Part shown: positions 34,139-42,742 of the stretch, in pieces
Layout of the letters: every line of letters begins with the position of its first letter
Numbering within the stretch: the stretch's first letter is position 1
NCBI GenBank assembly: GCA_051251595.1
Contig: JBPOFA010000003.1
Span: forward strand, 310,001-374,000
Reading direction: 5' to 3'
Length of the DNA stretch: 64,000 bases
From: NORP110 sp051251595
GTDB lineage: Bacteria; Pseudomonadota; Alphaproteobacteria; Rhodobacterales; Rhodobacteraceae
Made by a program: the position numbers and the translations under genes
Notes under the pieces: generated by a model
The model's input: only the letters and a program-made list of their open reading frames with translations
Databases searched by the model: none
What the model was told of the DNA's origin: nothing

Positions 34139-34564
34139 GTGGAAACGCCGAGCACAACGAATTCACAGAAATTTTTCAATGGTTTGCCGTATTCCAATGT
34201 TCTTGGAATGCAGCTTTTGAAGATGTCTGAAGGGCACTGTCGGATGGAAATGCCTTACCGGGCCGAATTGATCGGTGATCCTGACACTGGGGTCATCCAT
34301 GGTGGGGCGGTTTATGCTTTGATGGATTCCTGTTGTGGAGGGGCTGTGATGTGCCATCCGGCCGTGTCAGGTGTCGCTGCAACCCTTGATTTGCGTCTTG
34401 ATTACATGCGCCCGGCAACGCCGGGGCAAACCGTCGTGGCAAAGGCTGAATGTTATCACGTGACGCGATCCATCGCCTTTGTCAGAGCAACGGCGACCGA
34501 TGATGACACAGGGCGGCCCGTGGCTGCTGCAACCGGGGCCTTTACGATCGAGGGTATGAAATGA
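34139..34564 (+). CDS. PaaI-type hotdog thioesterase, first of a pair
   Basis: About 141 residues of the hotdog fold: GLPYSNVLGMQLLKMSEGHC at the N-terminus, the catalytic loop GVIHGGAVYALMDSCCGGAV (HGG with Asp near residue 60) and LDYMRPATPGQTVVAKAECY. It would hydrolyse acyl- or phenylacetyl-type CoA thioesters. I chose the GTG at 34139 (GGGGCC before it); TTG codons at 34118 and 34079 are in frame and would lengthen it by up to 20 residues. It overlaps the next hotdog gene by four bases. Confidence 0.8.
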   Translation: METPSTTNSQKFFNGLPYSNVLGMQLLKMSEGHCRMEMPYRAELIGDPDTGVIHGGAVYALMDSCCGGAVMCHPAVSGVAATLDLRLDYMRPATPGQTVVAKAECYHVTRSIAFVRATATDDDTGRPVAAATGAFTIEGMK

Positions 34565-35055
34565 CCCTTTATCAAACCCCAGCCGCATCTGCTGCAAGCC
34601 ACCAAACCGATGATGCCCTTCGCGGTTTGATTGACCGTATCCCATATGTGAAATTCATGGGGATAGAGTTTGAGCGCCACGGCGATGAAATCACTTCTGT
34701 CATGCCGTTTGCGGACATGCTGATCGGAAACCCGTTCCTGCCCGCGCTTCATGGCGGGGCGACGGCCTCTTTTCTAGAGGTGGCAGCGGTTACGGAACTT
34801 ATGTGGTTCTTGCTGTCGGCGGAGCCAACCGCGCCAGCGGGCGACACGGCGCAATTCCCAGCCATCCCAAAGACAATCGACATCACGGTCGATTATCTTC
34901 GCCCCGGTCTGCCACAAGACGCCTTTGCGCGCGCCAGGATCGTTCGGTCGGGGAGGCGTTATGCAACGGTCCATGTCGAAGGGTGGCAGGCCAGTCGGAC
35001 AAAGCTGTTCGTCCAGGCCACTGCGCATTTCCTGATGCCTGATCGAGATGGCTGA
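34561..35055 (+). CDS. PaaI-type hotdog thioesterase, second of a pair
   Basis: 164 residues, same family as its neighbour but divergent: RIPYVKFMGIEFERHGDEIT, the loop LPALHGGATASFLEVAAVTE and TVDYLRPGLPQDAFARARIV. The two overlapping genes may give a heteromer or act on related acyl-CoAs. It overlaps the MATE gene by eight bases, so the three are one operon. Confidence 0.83.
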   Translation: MTLYQTPAASAASHQTDDALRGLIDRIPYVKFMGIEFERHGDEITSVMPFADMLIGNPFLPALHGGATASFLEVAAVTELMWFLLSAEPTAPAGDTAQFPAIPKTIDITVDYLRPGLPQDAFARARIVRSGRRYATVHVEGWQASRTKLFVQATAHFLMPDRDG

Positions 35056-36376
35056 ACCCCAGACAATTTCGAACCGACGTGTTCTGAACATTGCGGTCCC
35101 GATCGTTCTGTCAAATGCCACGGTCCCGATCCTGGGCGCGGTTGACACGGGCGTTGTCGGACAGCTGGGGCTGGCGGCACCGATCGGGGCCGTCGGGATT
35201 GGCGCGGTTATCCTGTCCTCTATCTATTGGATATTTGGGTTCTTGCGCATGGGGACGGTCGGACTGACGGGGCAGGCCTATGGGGCAGGGGACGGACCAG
35301 AGGTTTCTGCGCTTTTGATCCGCGCCCTAATGATTGGCGTGTCAGCAGGCGTGATCATCATCTTGTTGCAATCGGCGCTGTTTTGGGGCGCCTTCCAAAT
35401 CGCCCCCGCCAGCCAAGAGGTAGAGGCCTTGGCGCGTGACTATATGCGCATCCGCATCTATTCCGCCCCCGCCGCAATTGCTCTTTACGGGATCACCGGC
35501 TGGTTGATCGCACAAGAAAGAACGCGGGCCGTCCTGGTTTTACAACTTTGGATGAACGGCTTGAACATCATCTTGGATCTGATCTTTGTTCTAGTGCTGG
35601 AATGGGGCGTAGAGGGCGTGGCCGTCGCCACGTTTCTGGCTGAATGGACGGGCCTTGGATTTGGCATATGGCTGTGTCGCGCCGTGTTCGCGACGCCGGA
35701 GTGGCGCAACTGGGTGCGGGTGTTTGACCCGACCAGACTAAAGCATATGGCCGCGCTGAATTCGGACATCATGATCAGATCGGTGTTGTTGCAGGCTATT
35801 TTTGTGTCGTTTCTGTTTCTCGGCTCGGCGCAAGGCGACACGACCTTGGCGGCAAATCAGGTGCTGTTGCAGTTCTTGCACATCACCGCGTTTGCCTTGG
35901 ATGGGTTTGCCTTTGCCGCCGAAGCCCTGGTCGGGCAGGCCATGGGGGCGGGAAGGGTCTTGGACTTGCGCCGGGGTGCCGTCTTGACCTCTCTTTGGGG
36001 AATAGGCGCTGTTGTCCTGATGGCGGCGATCTTTCTTGGGCTTGGCGGCGCGATCATCGACCTGATGACGACCGCGCCGGATGTCCGGGAAGAGGCGCGT
36101 CGCTATTTGCCCTATATGGTCGCAGCACCATTGGCTGGGGTCGGGGCCTGGATGCTGGATGGTATCTTTATTGGGGCGATGCGCGGCAAGGACATGCGCA
36201 ACATGATGATCGTCTCGGCCCTGATATATGCGCTTGCTGCGATGGTGCTGGTGCCGCAACTGGGCAATCATGGACTGTGGCTGGCTTTGCTGATTTCGTT
36301 CATTGCACGCGGGATCACACTGGCCCTGCGCTATCCGCGTGTCGAAGCAGAGGCCGCGCGCGTCAAACCCGCCTAA
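35048..36376 (+). CDS. MATE family efflux transporter (DinF-like)
   Basis: 442 residues with twelve membrane helices. The N-terminal region PIVLSNATVPILGAVDTGVV is typical of the DinF branch of MATE antiporters, with GLTGQAYGAGDGPEV near 78. It would export organic cations or other toxic compounds against Na+ or H+. Third gene of the thioesterase operon, and it converges on arsC with a four-base overlap of the stop ends. Confidence 0.88.
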   Translation: MAEPQTISNRRVLNIAVPIVLSNATVPILGAVDTGVVGQLGLAAPIGAVGIGAVILSSIYWIFGFLRMGTVGLTGQAYGAGDGPEVSALLIRALMIGVSAGVIIILLQSALFWGAFQIAPASQEVEALARDYMRIRIYSAPAAIALYGITGWLIAQERTRAVLVLQLWMNGLNIILDLIFVLVLEWGVEGVAVATFLAEWTGLGFGIWLCRAVFATPEWRNWVRVFDPTRLKHMAALNSDIMIRSVLLQAIFVSFLFLGSAQGDTTLAANQVLLQFLHITAFALDGFAFAAEALVGQAMGAGRVLDLRRGAVLTSLWGIGAVVLMAAIFLGLGGAIIDLMTTAPDVREEARRYLPYMVAAPLAGVGAWMLDGIFIGAMRGKDMRNMMIVSALIYALAAMVLVPQLGNHGLWLALLISFIARGITLALRYPRVEAEAARVKPA

Positions 36377-36723
36377 AGAAGGTCCAGCACGTTTTCCGGG
36401 GGGCGACCAATACGCGCCTGCCTATTGGCGATGACAATCGGGCGTTCAATCAGGATGGGGTTGGCCACGAGCGCTGCCAGCAGATCTGCATCGCCCGCGG
36501 TTTTGGTCAGACCAAGCTCGCGGAACGTTTTTTCACCGGTCCGCGTGAAGCCAAGAACGGGACCGCCCAGCATGGCCTGCACGTCCAACAACTCTTGTTC
36601 CGTGGGGGGATCGTTCAAATACAGGCGGATTTCAGGCGTCACGCCGTTATCCTGCAAAAGCGCCAATGTCTGGCGCGACTTTGAACAGCGCGGGTTGTGC
36701 CAGATTGTAACGCTCATATCCAT
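36373..36723 (-). CDS. arsC: ArsC-family arsenate reductase (glutaredoxin type)
   Basis: 116 residues of the ArsC/Spx thioredoxin-like fold: VTIWHNPRCSKSRQTLALLQ carries the single catalytic Cys near residue 12, followed by YLNDPPTEQELLDV, TGEKTFRELGL and ERPIVIANRQARIGRPPENV with the conserved Arg set. It would reduce arsenate with glutaredoxin. No arsenic pump or ArsR is adjacent, so it may have another thiol role. It overlaps the pyrD end by ten bases; the ATG two codons later is an alternative start. Confidence 0.85.
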   Translation of the reverse strand: MDMSVTIWHNPRCSKSRQTLALLQDNGVTPEIRLYLNDPPTEQELLDVQAMLGGPVLGFTRTGEKTFRELGLTKTAGDADLLAALVANPILIERPIVIANRQARIGRPPENVLDLL

Positions 36724-37772
36724 TTATCCCTTTCGATCCCGACGGCATCCGCAAGCGTCGCATGCCCGTCCCGCGCCAACAGCGCGTCCAGCTCTGTCGC
36801 GATCCGAGGGGCAAGCGACAGCCCGTGATACACCATCGCCGTATAAATCTGAACGGCAGAGGCCCCGGCCTTGATTTTTTCATAGGCGTCCCGGGCGCTG
36901 GAAATGCCACCAACCCCGATCAGAGGGATCGTTCCGTCTGTCATCTGCGACAGCTGGGCCAGAACGCGCGTTGATTTTTCGAACAGCGGCTTGCCGGACA
37001 ACCCGCCCGCCTCGTCGCGATGCGGGCTGGACAGACCCTCGCGCGACAGGGTGGTGTTGGTGGCGATGATTGCATCGATCTTTGTCTGGGCGGCGACCTC
37101 TGCAATGTCGTTCAGGTCGTGTTCTGTCAGGTCTGGCGCAATTTTCAGAAAGACCGGCACGGGATTGGCCAATTGGGTACGCGCCTGCATGACCCCCTCT
37201 AGCAGCGCCTGCAACGCATCGCGCCCTTGCAGATCACGCAGTTTTTCGGTGTTTGGGGACGACACATTGACCGTCGCGAAATCAACATAGGGGCCCGTCG
37301 TGGTCAGCACCTGCGCGAAATCATCGGCGCGATTGTCAGAGTCTTTGTTGGCCCCAAGGTTCACGCCGACGGGAATGTTCCCATGACGTCGCTTTAAACG
37401 GTCTGCGATGGCCTGCATGCCATCATTGTTGAAACCGAACCGGTTGATCGCCGCCTGATCTTCGGTCAGGCGGAACAGGCGCGGCTTGGGGTTGCCGGGC
37501 TGCGGGCGCGGGGTTGCGGCGCCGACCTCAACAAATCCGAACCCGGCGCGGGACAGTTGATTCACGACGGTTGCGTTTTTGTCGAAACCAGCGGCCAGAC
37601 CGACGGGGTTCTTGAAATCCAACCCGGCAACACGGGTGCGCAGGCGGGGGCTGGATACGGGGCCGGGCAAGGGGGCAAGACCGGATGTCAGCGCTTTGAG
37701 CGCCAAGCCATGTGCCGTTTCCGGATCCAGCTTGCGCAAGGCGGCCAGCCCCATGGTTTCAATCAAGCTCAC
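36714..37772 (-). CDS. pyrD: Dihydroorotate dehydrogenase (quinone)
   Basis: Fourth step of pyrimidine synthesis: dihydroorotate to orotate with electrons to quinone, at the inner membrane. The 352-residue class 2 enzyme has the amphipathic N-terminal helix region, NPVGLAAGFDKNATVVNQL near 55, NVSSPNTEKLRDLQ near 170 (Ser as base nearby) and GVGGISSARDAYEKIKAGA for FMN phosphate. It starts with GTG inside the end of the DUF952 gene (GTGA overlap). Operon order DUF952-pyrD-arsC. Confidence 0.95.
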   Translation of the reverse strand: MSLIETMGLAALRKLDPETAHGLALKALTSGLAPLPGPVSSPRLRTRVAGLDFKNPVGLAAGFDKNATVVNQLSRAGFGFVEVGAATPRPQPGNPKPRLFRLTEDQAAINRFGFNNDGMQAIADRLKRRHGNIPVGVNLGANKDSDNRADDFAQVLTTTGPYVDFATVNVSSPNTEKLRDLQGRDALQALLEGVMQARTQLANPVPVFLKIAPDLTEHDLNDIAEVAAQTKIDAIIATNTTLSREGLSSPHRDEAGGLSGKPLFEKSTRVLAQLSQMTDGTIPLIGVGGISSARDAYEKIKAGASAVQIYTAMVYHGLSLAPRIATELDALLARDGHATLADAVGIERDKWI

Positions 37773-38110
37773 AAAACGCCTTCCGGGAAGATGTGTTTGC
37801 CGTCCATCCCAAGGGGCAGGTCTTTTTGAATAAAGATATCCGGCAACCGCAACGGACGGTACAAATGCGGAAACAGATCACCGCCACGCGACGGTTCCCA
37901 TTTCAGGTCGCTGCCCAGACCATCGGACTCCAGGACCAACAGGACCAGCCCATTTTCCCCGGCGAAATACTTTGCACAGGTTTCTGCCACCTGTTTGCCG
38001 GTGGAAAAATGGATGTACCCGTCTTGCACATCGATCGGCGCACCTGTGGTGGTGCCGTTCGATTTCAGTGTTTCCCATTCCTGGGCGCGAAAGATTTTGT
38101 AAATGAACAT
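37769..38110 (-). CDS. DUF952 protein
   Basis: 113 residues. MFIYKIFRAQEWETLKSNGT, DGYIHFSTGKQVAETCAKYF and HLYRPLRLPDIFIQKDLPLG are the conserved stretches of DUF952, a small fold related to ADP-ribosyl-transfer-like (KptA-like) barrels. Function unknown. It overlaps pyrD by four bases and is first in that operon. Confidence 0.85.
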   Translation of the reverse strand: MFIYKIFRAQEWETLKSNGTTTGAPIDVQDGYIHFSTGKQVAETCAKYFAGENGLVLLVLESDGLGSDLKWEPSRGGDLFPHLYRPLRLPDIFIQKDLPLGMDGKHIFPEGVL

Positions 38111-38259
38111 GCCTTCACATGCCTTTTGCCCAAAACTTCGTCAAGACGTTGCTTGTCATAACCTTGTTGCCAATTAACCTTACGTCCACTGTGTGGGTTT
38201 GTTTGACTCTATGGAAAACTCCCGCCAATCTGATTGAATGTACCAATAGGGGGATCACC

Positions 38260-39837
38260 ATGTACGCACGTATCCTGACTTCTGCAGCCGTTCTCGCGCT
38301 TTCTGGCGGAATGGCGAGCGCGGATTACTCTCTTACGATTTTACACACGAATGACTTCCACGCCCGGTTTGAGCCGATCTCAAAATACGATTCTGGCTGT
38401 TCTTCCGAGGACAATGACGAAGGCAAATGCTTTGGTGGATCTGCGCGTCTCGTCACAGCGGTCGAAGCCGCCCGTGCCCGCAGCAACAACAGCATTCTGG
38501 TTGATGGCGGGGACCAGTTTCAGGGCACCTTGTTCTACACCTATTACAAGGGCGCACTTGCCGCTGAGATGATGAACAAGCTTGGCTATGACGCCATGAC
38601 CGTGGGCAACCACGAATTTGACGACGGCCCCGAAGTGTTGCGCGGGTTCATGGACACGGTCGATTTCCCTGTTTTGATGTCCAACGCGGATGTGTCCGGC
38701 GAAGAGCTTTTGGCCGACGTTTTGAAAAAGTCGACCGTCATTGAACGTGGCGGTGAAAAAATCGGGCTGATTGGCCTGACACCTGAAAATACAGATGAGC
38801 TGGCCAGCCCTGGCGAAAACATCATTTTCACGGATCCTGTTGGCGCTGTGCAACAGGAAGTCGACAAGCTGACCGCCGAGGGCGTGAACAAGATCATCGT
38901 GTTGTCCCATTCCGGCTATCTGACCGACCAGCGCGTCGCGGCGGAAACGACCGGTGTTGATGTGATCGTTGGTGGCCACTCTAACACCTACCTGTCGAAC
39001 ACATCCGACAAGGCAGCTGGTCCCTACCCAACCATGGTTGGCACGACCGCAATCGTTCAGGCCTATGCCTATGGTAAGTTCCTGGGCGAGTTGAACGTCA
39101 CGTTTGACGATGACGGCAACCTGGTAGAAGCCGTTGGCGAACCCTTGATCATGGACGCCGAAGTTGCCGAAGACGAAGGCACCAAGGCCCGCATCAGTGA
39201 GGCCGCGGCCCCGCTGGAAGAAATCCGCAACAAAGTTGTGGGTTCTGCTGCCGCGGCGATCGAAGGGTCTCGTGACATTTGCCGGCATCAGGAATGCGAA
39301 ATGGGCAACCTTGTCGCAGATGCCATGCTGGACCGCGTCAAGGACCAGGGCGTCGTTGTCGCCTTGGCCAATAGCGGCGGCTTGCGGGCGTCTATTGACG
39401 CGGGTGAGGTCACAATGGGCGAAATCTACACGGTCCTGCCGTTCCAGAACACGCTGTCCACTTTTCAGGTTTCTGGCGCGACGCTGAAGGATGCGCTTGA
39501 AAATGGCATGGGGCAGTTCGATGACCCGGATGATGACGGCCGTTTCCCACAAGTTGCGGGTATGACGTTTACCTTTGATGGTGCTGCACCAACCGGCGAA
39601 CGCGTGACCGACATCATGATCATGGAAGACGGTACCGCGACCCCATTGGACATGGATAAGGTCTATGGCGTTGTGTCAAACAACTATGTGCGCAATGGCG
39701 GTGACGGGTACAAAATGTTCCGTGACGCGATGAACGCCTATGATTTTGGCCCTGATTTGGCCGATGTCGTGGTCGAGTTTATGGCCGCCGGCGGCGACTA
39801 CCAGCCTTATCTGGATGGCCGTATGAAGGCCAAATAG
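38260..39837 (+). CDS. Secreted bifunctional metallophosphatase/5'-nucleotidase
   Basis: 525 residues. A signal peptide (MYARILTSAAVLALSGGMAS) leads to a dimetal phosphatase domain: LTILHTNDFHARFEP, LVDGGDQFQGTLFY, VGNHEFDDG and IVGGHSN provide the metal ligands. The C-terminal substrate domain (from about 340) holds LANSGGLRASIDAGEV and NNYVRNGGDGYKMF. It would release phosphate and nucleosides from periplasmic nucleotides, matching the salvage genes elsewhere in the window. AGGGGGATCACC precedes the ATG. An upstream 47-codon extension was rejected. Confidence 0.93.
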   Translation: MYARILTSAAVLALSGGMASADYSLTILHTNDFHARFEPISKYDSGCSSEDNDEGKCFGGSARLVTAVEAARARSNNSILVDGGDQFQGTLFYTYYKGALAAEMMNKLGYDAMTVGNHEFDDGPEVLRGFMDTVDFPVLMSNADVSGEELLADVLKKSTVIERGGEKIGLIGLTPENTDELASPGENIIFTDPVGAVQQEVDKLTAEGVNKIIVLSHSGYLTDQRVAAETTGVDVIVGGHSNTYLSNTSDKAAGPYPTMVGTTAIVQAYAYGKFLGELNVTFDDDGNLVEAVGEPLIMDAEVAEDEGTKARISEAAAPLEEIRNKVVGSAAAAIEGSRDICRHQECEMGNLVADAMLDRVKDQGVVVALANSGGLRASIDAGEVTMGEIYTVLPFQNTLSTFQVSGATLKDALENGMGQFDDPDDDGRFPQVAGMTFTFDGAAPTGERVTDIMIMEDGTATPLDMDKVYGVVSNNYVRNGGDGYKMFRDAMNAYDFGPDLADVVVEFMAAGGDYQPYLDGRMKAK

Positions 39838-39862
39838 GCCTCCTCCACTTTCAAAAATGTTG

Positions 39863-39897
39863 ATCCCCGCTGACAGCCGTTCAGCGGGGATTTTCTT
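39863..39897 (+). terminator. Terminator after the 5'-nucleotidase
   Basis: ATCCCCGCTGA (39863-39873) pairs with TCAGCGGGGAT (39881-39891) around a seven-base loop, followed by TTTCTTT. Eleven perfect base pairs. Confidence 0.85.
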
Positions 39898-39957
39898 TGG
39901 GCCGAAGATCGGGCAATCTTGGCCTGTTGGATGAACGAACAAGGGGCAAGGACAGGC

Positions 39958-40638
39958 ATGTGCGGAAGATTTGCAGTCACCCTGCCACCAGAAGCGATGG
40001 CCCAACTGTTCAAGGCCGCGCCCGCGAATGCCCTGCCAGACGTTCCCAACTACAATGTCTGCCCGACAAGTCAGGTCCATGTGGTCCACACGCCGGATGC
40101 GCAACGCCGCCTGGTGGCGATGCGGTGGGGTTTCATTCCCAGATGGTACAAGACCGCGTCCGACGGCCCGTTGTTGATCAATGCCCGGGCTGAAACGATT
40201 GCAGAAAAACCAGCCTTTAAAATAGCCTGCAGAGAGCGGCGCTGTCTGATCCTGGCCACGGGGTTTTACGAATGGACCAAGGACACAGAGGGAAACAGGC
40301 TGCCTTGGTACATTTCGCGGATGGATGACGCCCCGGTCGCGTTTGCCGCGATTTGGCAGGATTGGGACGATGGCACCGGGCCTGCGCCGACATGTGCGAT
40401 TGTGACAACCGGGGCAAATCAACACATGTCCAAAATCCACCATCGCATGCCGGTTATTCTTGGGCCCGAGGATTGGCCCTTGTGGTTGGGGGAGGCCGGC
40501 AAAGGTGCGGCGGTTTTGATGAAGCCAGGGCCCGAAGACGCACTTAAATTCCACAGGGTTGATACACAGGTAAATTCCAACCGGGCCTCGGGACCAGAAC
40601 TCATAGAACCGATAGAGCCGGAACCCCGACAAGAATGA
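39958..40638 (+). CDS. SRAP (YedK/HMCES) abasic-site DNA-crosslink protein
   Basis: 226 residues. Cys2 after Met (MCGRFAVTLPPEAMAQLF) is the nucleophile that bonds with abasic sites in single-stranded DNA; this fixes the start at 39958 since Cys must be residue 2. NARAETIAEKPAFK, GFYEWTKDTEGNRL and HHRMPVIL supply the Asn, Glu and His of the active site. It protects replication forks from abasic sites. Stand-alone, 60 bases after a strong terminator. Confidence 0.93.
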   Translation: MCGRFAVTLPPEAMAQLFKAAPANALPDVPNYNVCPTSQVHVVHTPDAQRRLVAMRWGFIPRWYKTASDGPLLINARAETIAEKPAFKIACRERRCLILATGFYEWTKDTEGNRLPWYISRMDDAPVAFAAIWQDWDDGTGPAPTCAIVTTGANQHMSKIHHRMPVILGPEDWPLWLGEAGKGAAVLMKPGPEDALKFHRVDTQVNSNRASGPELIEPIEPEPRQE

Positions 40639-40714
40639 TTGGCCGCTCGTAAACTGATCTGTTCCGTGGTCTGCTGCGTAGTCAGTACCTGACCAATGTA
40701 ATGGAACCCAAACT

Positions 40715-41953
40715 GTGTCCCAGCCCAATGCCTTGCCCCGATACGCGCTTTACGCCGCCGTATTGGCATCCGCGGGACTGCCCATCTATATCCATGCCCC
40801 CAAGTTCTATGTGGACAGTTACGCCATCTCGCTAACGGATATCGCGGCGGCCTTGGTGCTGTTGCGCCTTATTGATGTGGTGCAGGACCCGCTGTTGGGA
40901 AAACTGGCCAGCCGCTTGGGGCGTTGGCGCAGCGTGGCCGCAGCAATCGGGGCTTGTGGCTTGGCGGTTGGGATGATCGGCCTGTTCATGATCCCGGCCC
41001 TCCTTCCCCCGATCTTATGGTTAAGCCTGTGTCTGGCGGTGCTGTTCACCAGCTTTTCCTTTCTGACGATCCTGTTTTACGCGCGCGGGATTACGCAGGC
41101 AGACCAGTTGGGACGGGCAGGGCATGTCAGGCTTGCGGGCTGGCGCGAAACAGGCGCTTTGATGGGCGTCTCTGTCGCGTGTATCCTGCCTTTTGTGGCG
41201 CAACAGTTCGGGTTTGCGCCCTATGCCGGGTTCACAATTGTATTTTGCGGGCTGGTCCTGTGCGGAGCCATTGCCATGCATGGACTGTGGAAAGGCCCAG
41301 CCGCGTTTCAAGCGCCAAGCTTTTCCGGTCTCTTGAAGGATCGCGAAATTCGCAGGCTGTTATGTGTCGCGGTTCTGAATGCGGCCCCTGTGGCCATCAC
41401 ATCAACCTTGTTTTTGTTCTTTGTCGAATATCGCCTGCAGCAACCGGAAAATGCCGGGGTCTATCTTTTGGCGTTTTTTCTGGCGGCGGCTGCGGCCGCG
41501 CCGCTTTGGACACGGCTTGCACAACGTTTCGGCGCGATGAAGGTGCTCACGGTCGGGATGTTGTTGTCGATCCTTGGTTTTGCCTGGGCCAGCGGGCTTG
41601 GCACAGGGGACGGAATGGCCTTTCTTGTGGTTTGTGTCTTGTCGGGGGCGGCCTTGGGGGCGGATATGACTTTGCTTCCAGCCCTGTTTGCAAAGCAGGT
41701 CGTGCGCATAGACGAAGATGGCGCCTTGGCCTTTGGTCTTTGGAACTTTTGCGCGAAACTGACCCTGGCCCTTGCCGCGGCAAGTGTGTTGCCCCTGTTG
41801 GAGCAGGGCGGTTTCCGCGTCGGGGCCGTCAATGACGAGAGCGCCTTGGGACGATTGTCGGTTTTATATGCCGTGCTTCCTTGCGTTCTTAAACTCTTTG
41901 CATTGGTGTTTTTGTGGATTGGCCGGTCGCGCAGCACCGAAACGGCACAATAA
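40715..41953 (+). CDS. MFS transporter, sugar/melibiose-carrier-like
   Basis: 412 residues with twelve membrane helices. YALYAAVLASAGLPIYIHAP at the N-terminus and LLRLIDVVQDPLLGKLASRL near 50 resemble the GPH (melibiose carrier) group, in which the Asp residues of helix 2 bind cations. The GTG start gives VSQPNALPRYAL. The substrate is not readable. Monocistronic, after the SRAP gene. Confidence 0.8.
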   Translation: MSQPNALPRYALYAAVLASAGLPIYIHAPKFYVDSYAISLTDIAAALVLLRLIDVVQDPLLGKLASRLGRWRSVAAAIGACGLAVGMIGLFMIPALLPPILWLSLCLAVLFTSFSFLTILFYARGITQADQLGRAGHVRLAGWRETGALMGVSVACILPFVAQQFGFAPYAGFTIVFCGLVLCGAIAMHGLWKGPAAFQAPSFSGLLKDREIRRLLCVAVLNAAPVAITSTLFLFFVEYRLQQPENAGVYLLAFFLAAAAAAPLWTRLAQRFGAMKVLTVGMLLSILGFAWASGLGTGDGMAFLVVCVLSGAALGADMTLLPALFAKQVVRIDEDGALAFGLWNFCAKLTLALAAASVLPLLEQGGFRVGAVNDESALGRLSVLYAVLPCVLKLFALVFLWIGRSRSTETAQ

Positions 41954-42074
41954 ATTCAATCGTTTTCAAAAAAATTCGGCCCGGATTATCACATATATTT
42001 TATTGGATAATGAAAACTGCGCTGGCTTAGTGCGGATTGCTTTTTCGTCAAGGCAAACAATTGCGTTTTATTGC

Positions 42075-42103
42075 TGATCCAAGGTCCAAACTGCGCCGTA
42101 ACC
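42075..42103 (+). promoter_or_regulatory. RpoE-type (singlet-oxygen sigma-E) promoter of the fasciclin gene
   Basis: TGATCC at 42075-42080, a 17-base spacer, then GTAACC at 42098. This matches the -35 TGATCC and TAA-centred -10 known for the ChrR-controlled sigma-E of Rhodobacter sphaeroides. A fasciclin gene is, as I recall, a known member of that regulon, which strengthens the call. Expected start of transcription is near 42110. Confidence 0.6.
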
Positions 42104-42112
42104 CTTGCACAT

Positions 42113-42130
42113 CCCCCGAAACAACGGGGG
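42113..42130 (+). promoter_or_regulatory. 5' leader hairpin of the fasciclin mRNA
   Basis: CCCCCG (42113-42118) pairs with CGGGGG (42125-42130) around AAACAA. It would sit at or next to the 5' end of a transcript from the promoter above and 11 bases before the AAAGGA ribosome site, so it may protect the mRNA. Confidence 0.5.
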
Positions 42131-42154
42131 CAACATTATCAAAGGATGACACAG

Positions 42155-42643
42155 ATGCTTCGCAGAACTTTCCTCTCCGTTACCGCAGTTGCCATGCTCT
42201 CTACGCCAGTTTTCGCTGGCGGCCACAGCAAAGACATCGTTGACACAGCCGTTGGCGCTGGCATCTTTACCACGTTGGTTGCCGCCGTTCAGGCCGCAGG
42301 CTTGGTTGACACACTTAAGGGCGAAGGCCCGTTCACCGTCTTTGCGCCGACCGATGACGCTTTTGCCGCTTTGCCCGACGGTACGGTTGAAACGCTCTTG
42401 CTGCCAGAAAACAAAGACAAGCTGGTTGCGATCCTGACCTATCACGTGGTTCCAGGCAAAGTGATGTCGACAGACCTGTCCAACAATATGATGGCTGCAA
42501 CCGTCGAAGGTGGCGAAATCACAATCATGACTGAAGGCGGCGTTAAGGTGAACCAGGCGAACGTCGTTCAGGCTGACATCGAAGCAAGCAACGGCGTTAT
42601 CCACGTCATTGACGCGGTTATCCTGCCCCCATCAGCGATGTAA
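42155..42643 (+). CDS. Secreted fasciclin (FAS1) domain protein
   Basis: 162 residues. Signal peptide MLRRTFLSVTAVAMLSTPVF, then one FAS1 domain with GEGPFTVFAPTDDAFAAL (H1 region, near residue 60), LLPENKDKLVAILTYHVVPG and the C-terminal NGVIHVIDAVILPPS. FAS1 domains mediate adhesion or bind small ligands at the cell surface. In R. sphaeroides a homolog responds to singlet oxygen. I chose the ATG at 42155 because AAAGGA is eight bases away; the ATG at 42146 overlaps that site. Confidence 0.92.
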   Translation: MLRRTFLSVTAVAMLSTPVFAGGHSKDIVDTAVGAGIFTTLVAAVQAAGLVDTLKGEGPFTVFAPTDDAFAALPDGTVETLLLPENKDKLVAILTYHVVPGKVMSTDLSNNMMAATVEGGEITIMTEGGVKVNQANVVQADIEASNGVIHVIDAVILPPSAM

Positions 42644-42687
42644 TCGTTTTACCTCTGAAACCCATTCCCTTTTCAGATGCGTAAAAG

Positions 42688-42719
42688 CAAAACGCCGGTC
42701 CCCGTGGCCGGCGTTTTTG
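42688..42719 (+). terminator. Terminator after the fasciclin gene
   Basis: ACGCCGG (42691-42697) pairs with CCGGCGT (42708-42714), followed by TTTTGT and preceded by CAAAA, so it can act in both directions between the convergent genes. Confidence 0.8.
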
Positions 42720-42742
42720 TGTTTGGCGGTTGCGTAACCGTC

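Noticed and set aside
38130..38190. Possible Pho box upstream of the 5'-nucleotidase (CTTGTCATAACCTTGTTGC)
   Set aside because: Only the first half resembles the consensus; the second half matches poorly.
38380..39552. 390-codon minus-strand frame inside the 5'-nucleotidase
   Set aside because: The plus strand encodes complete metallophosphatase motifs and a signal peptide; the antisense frame matches nothing.
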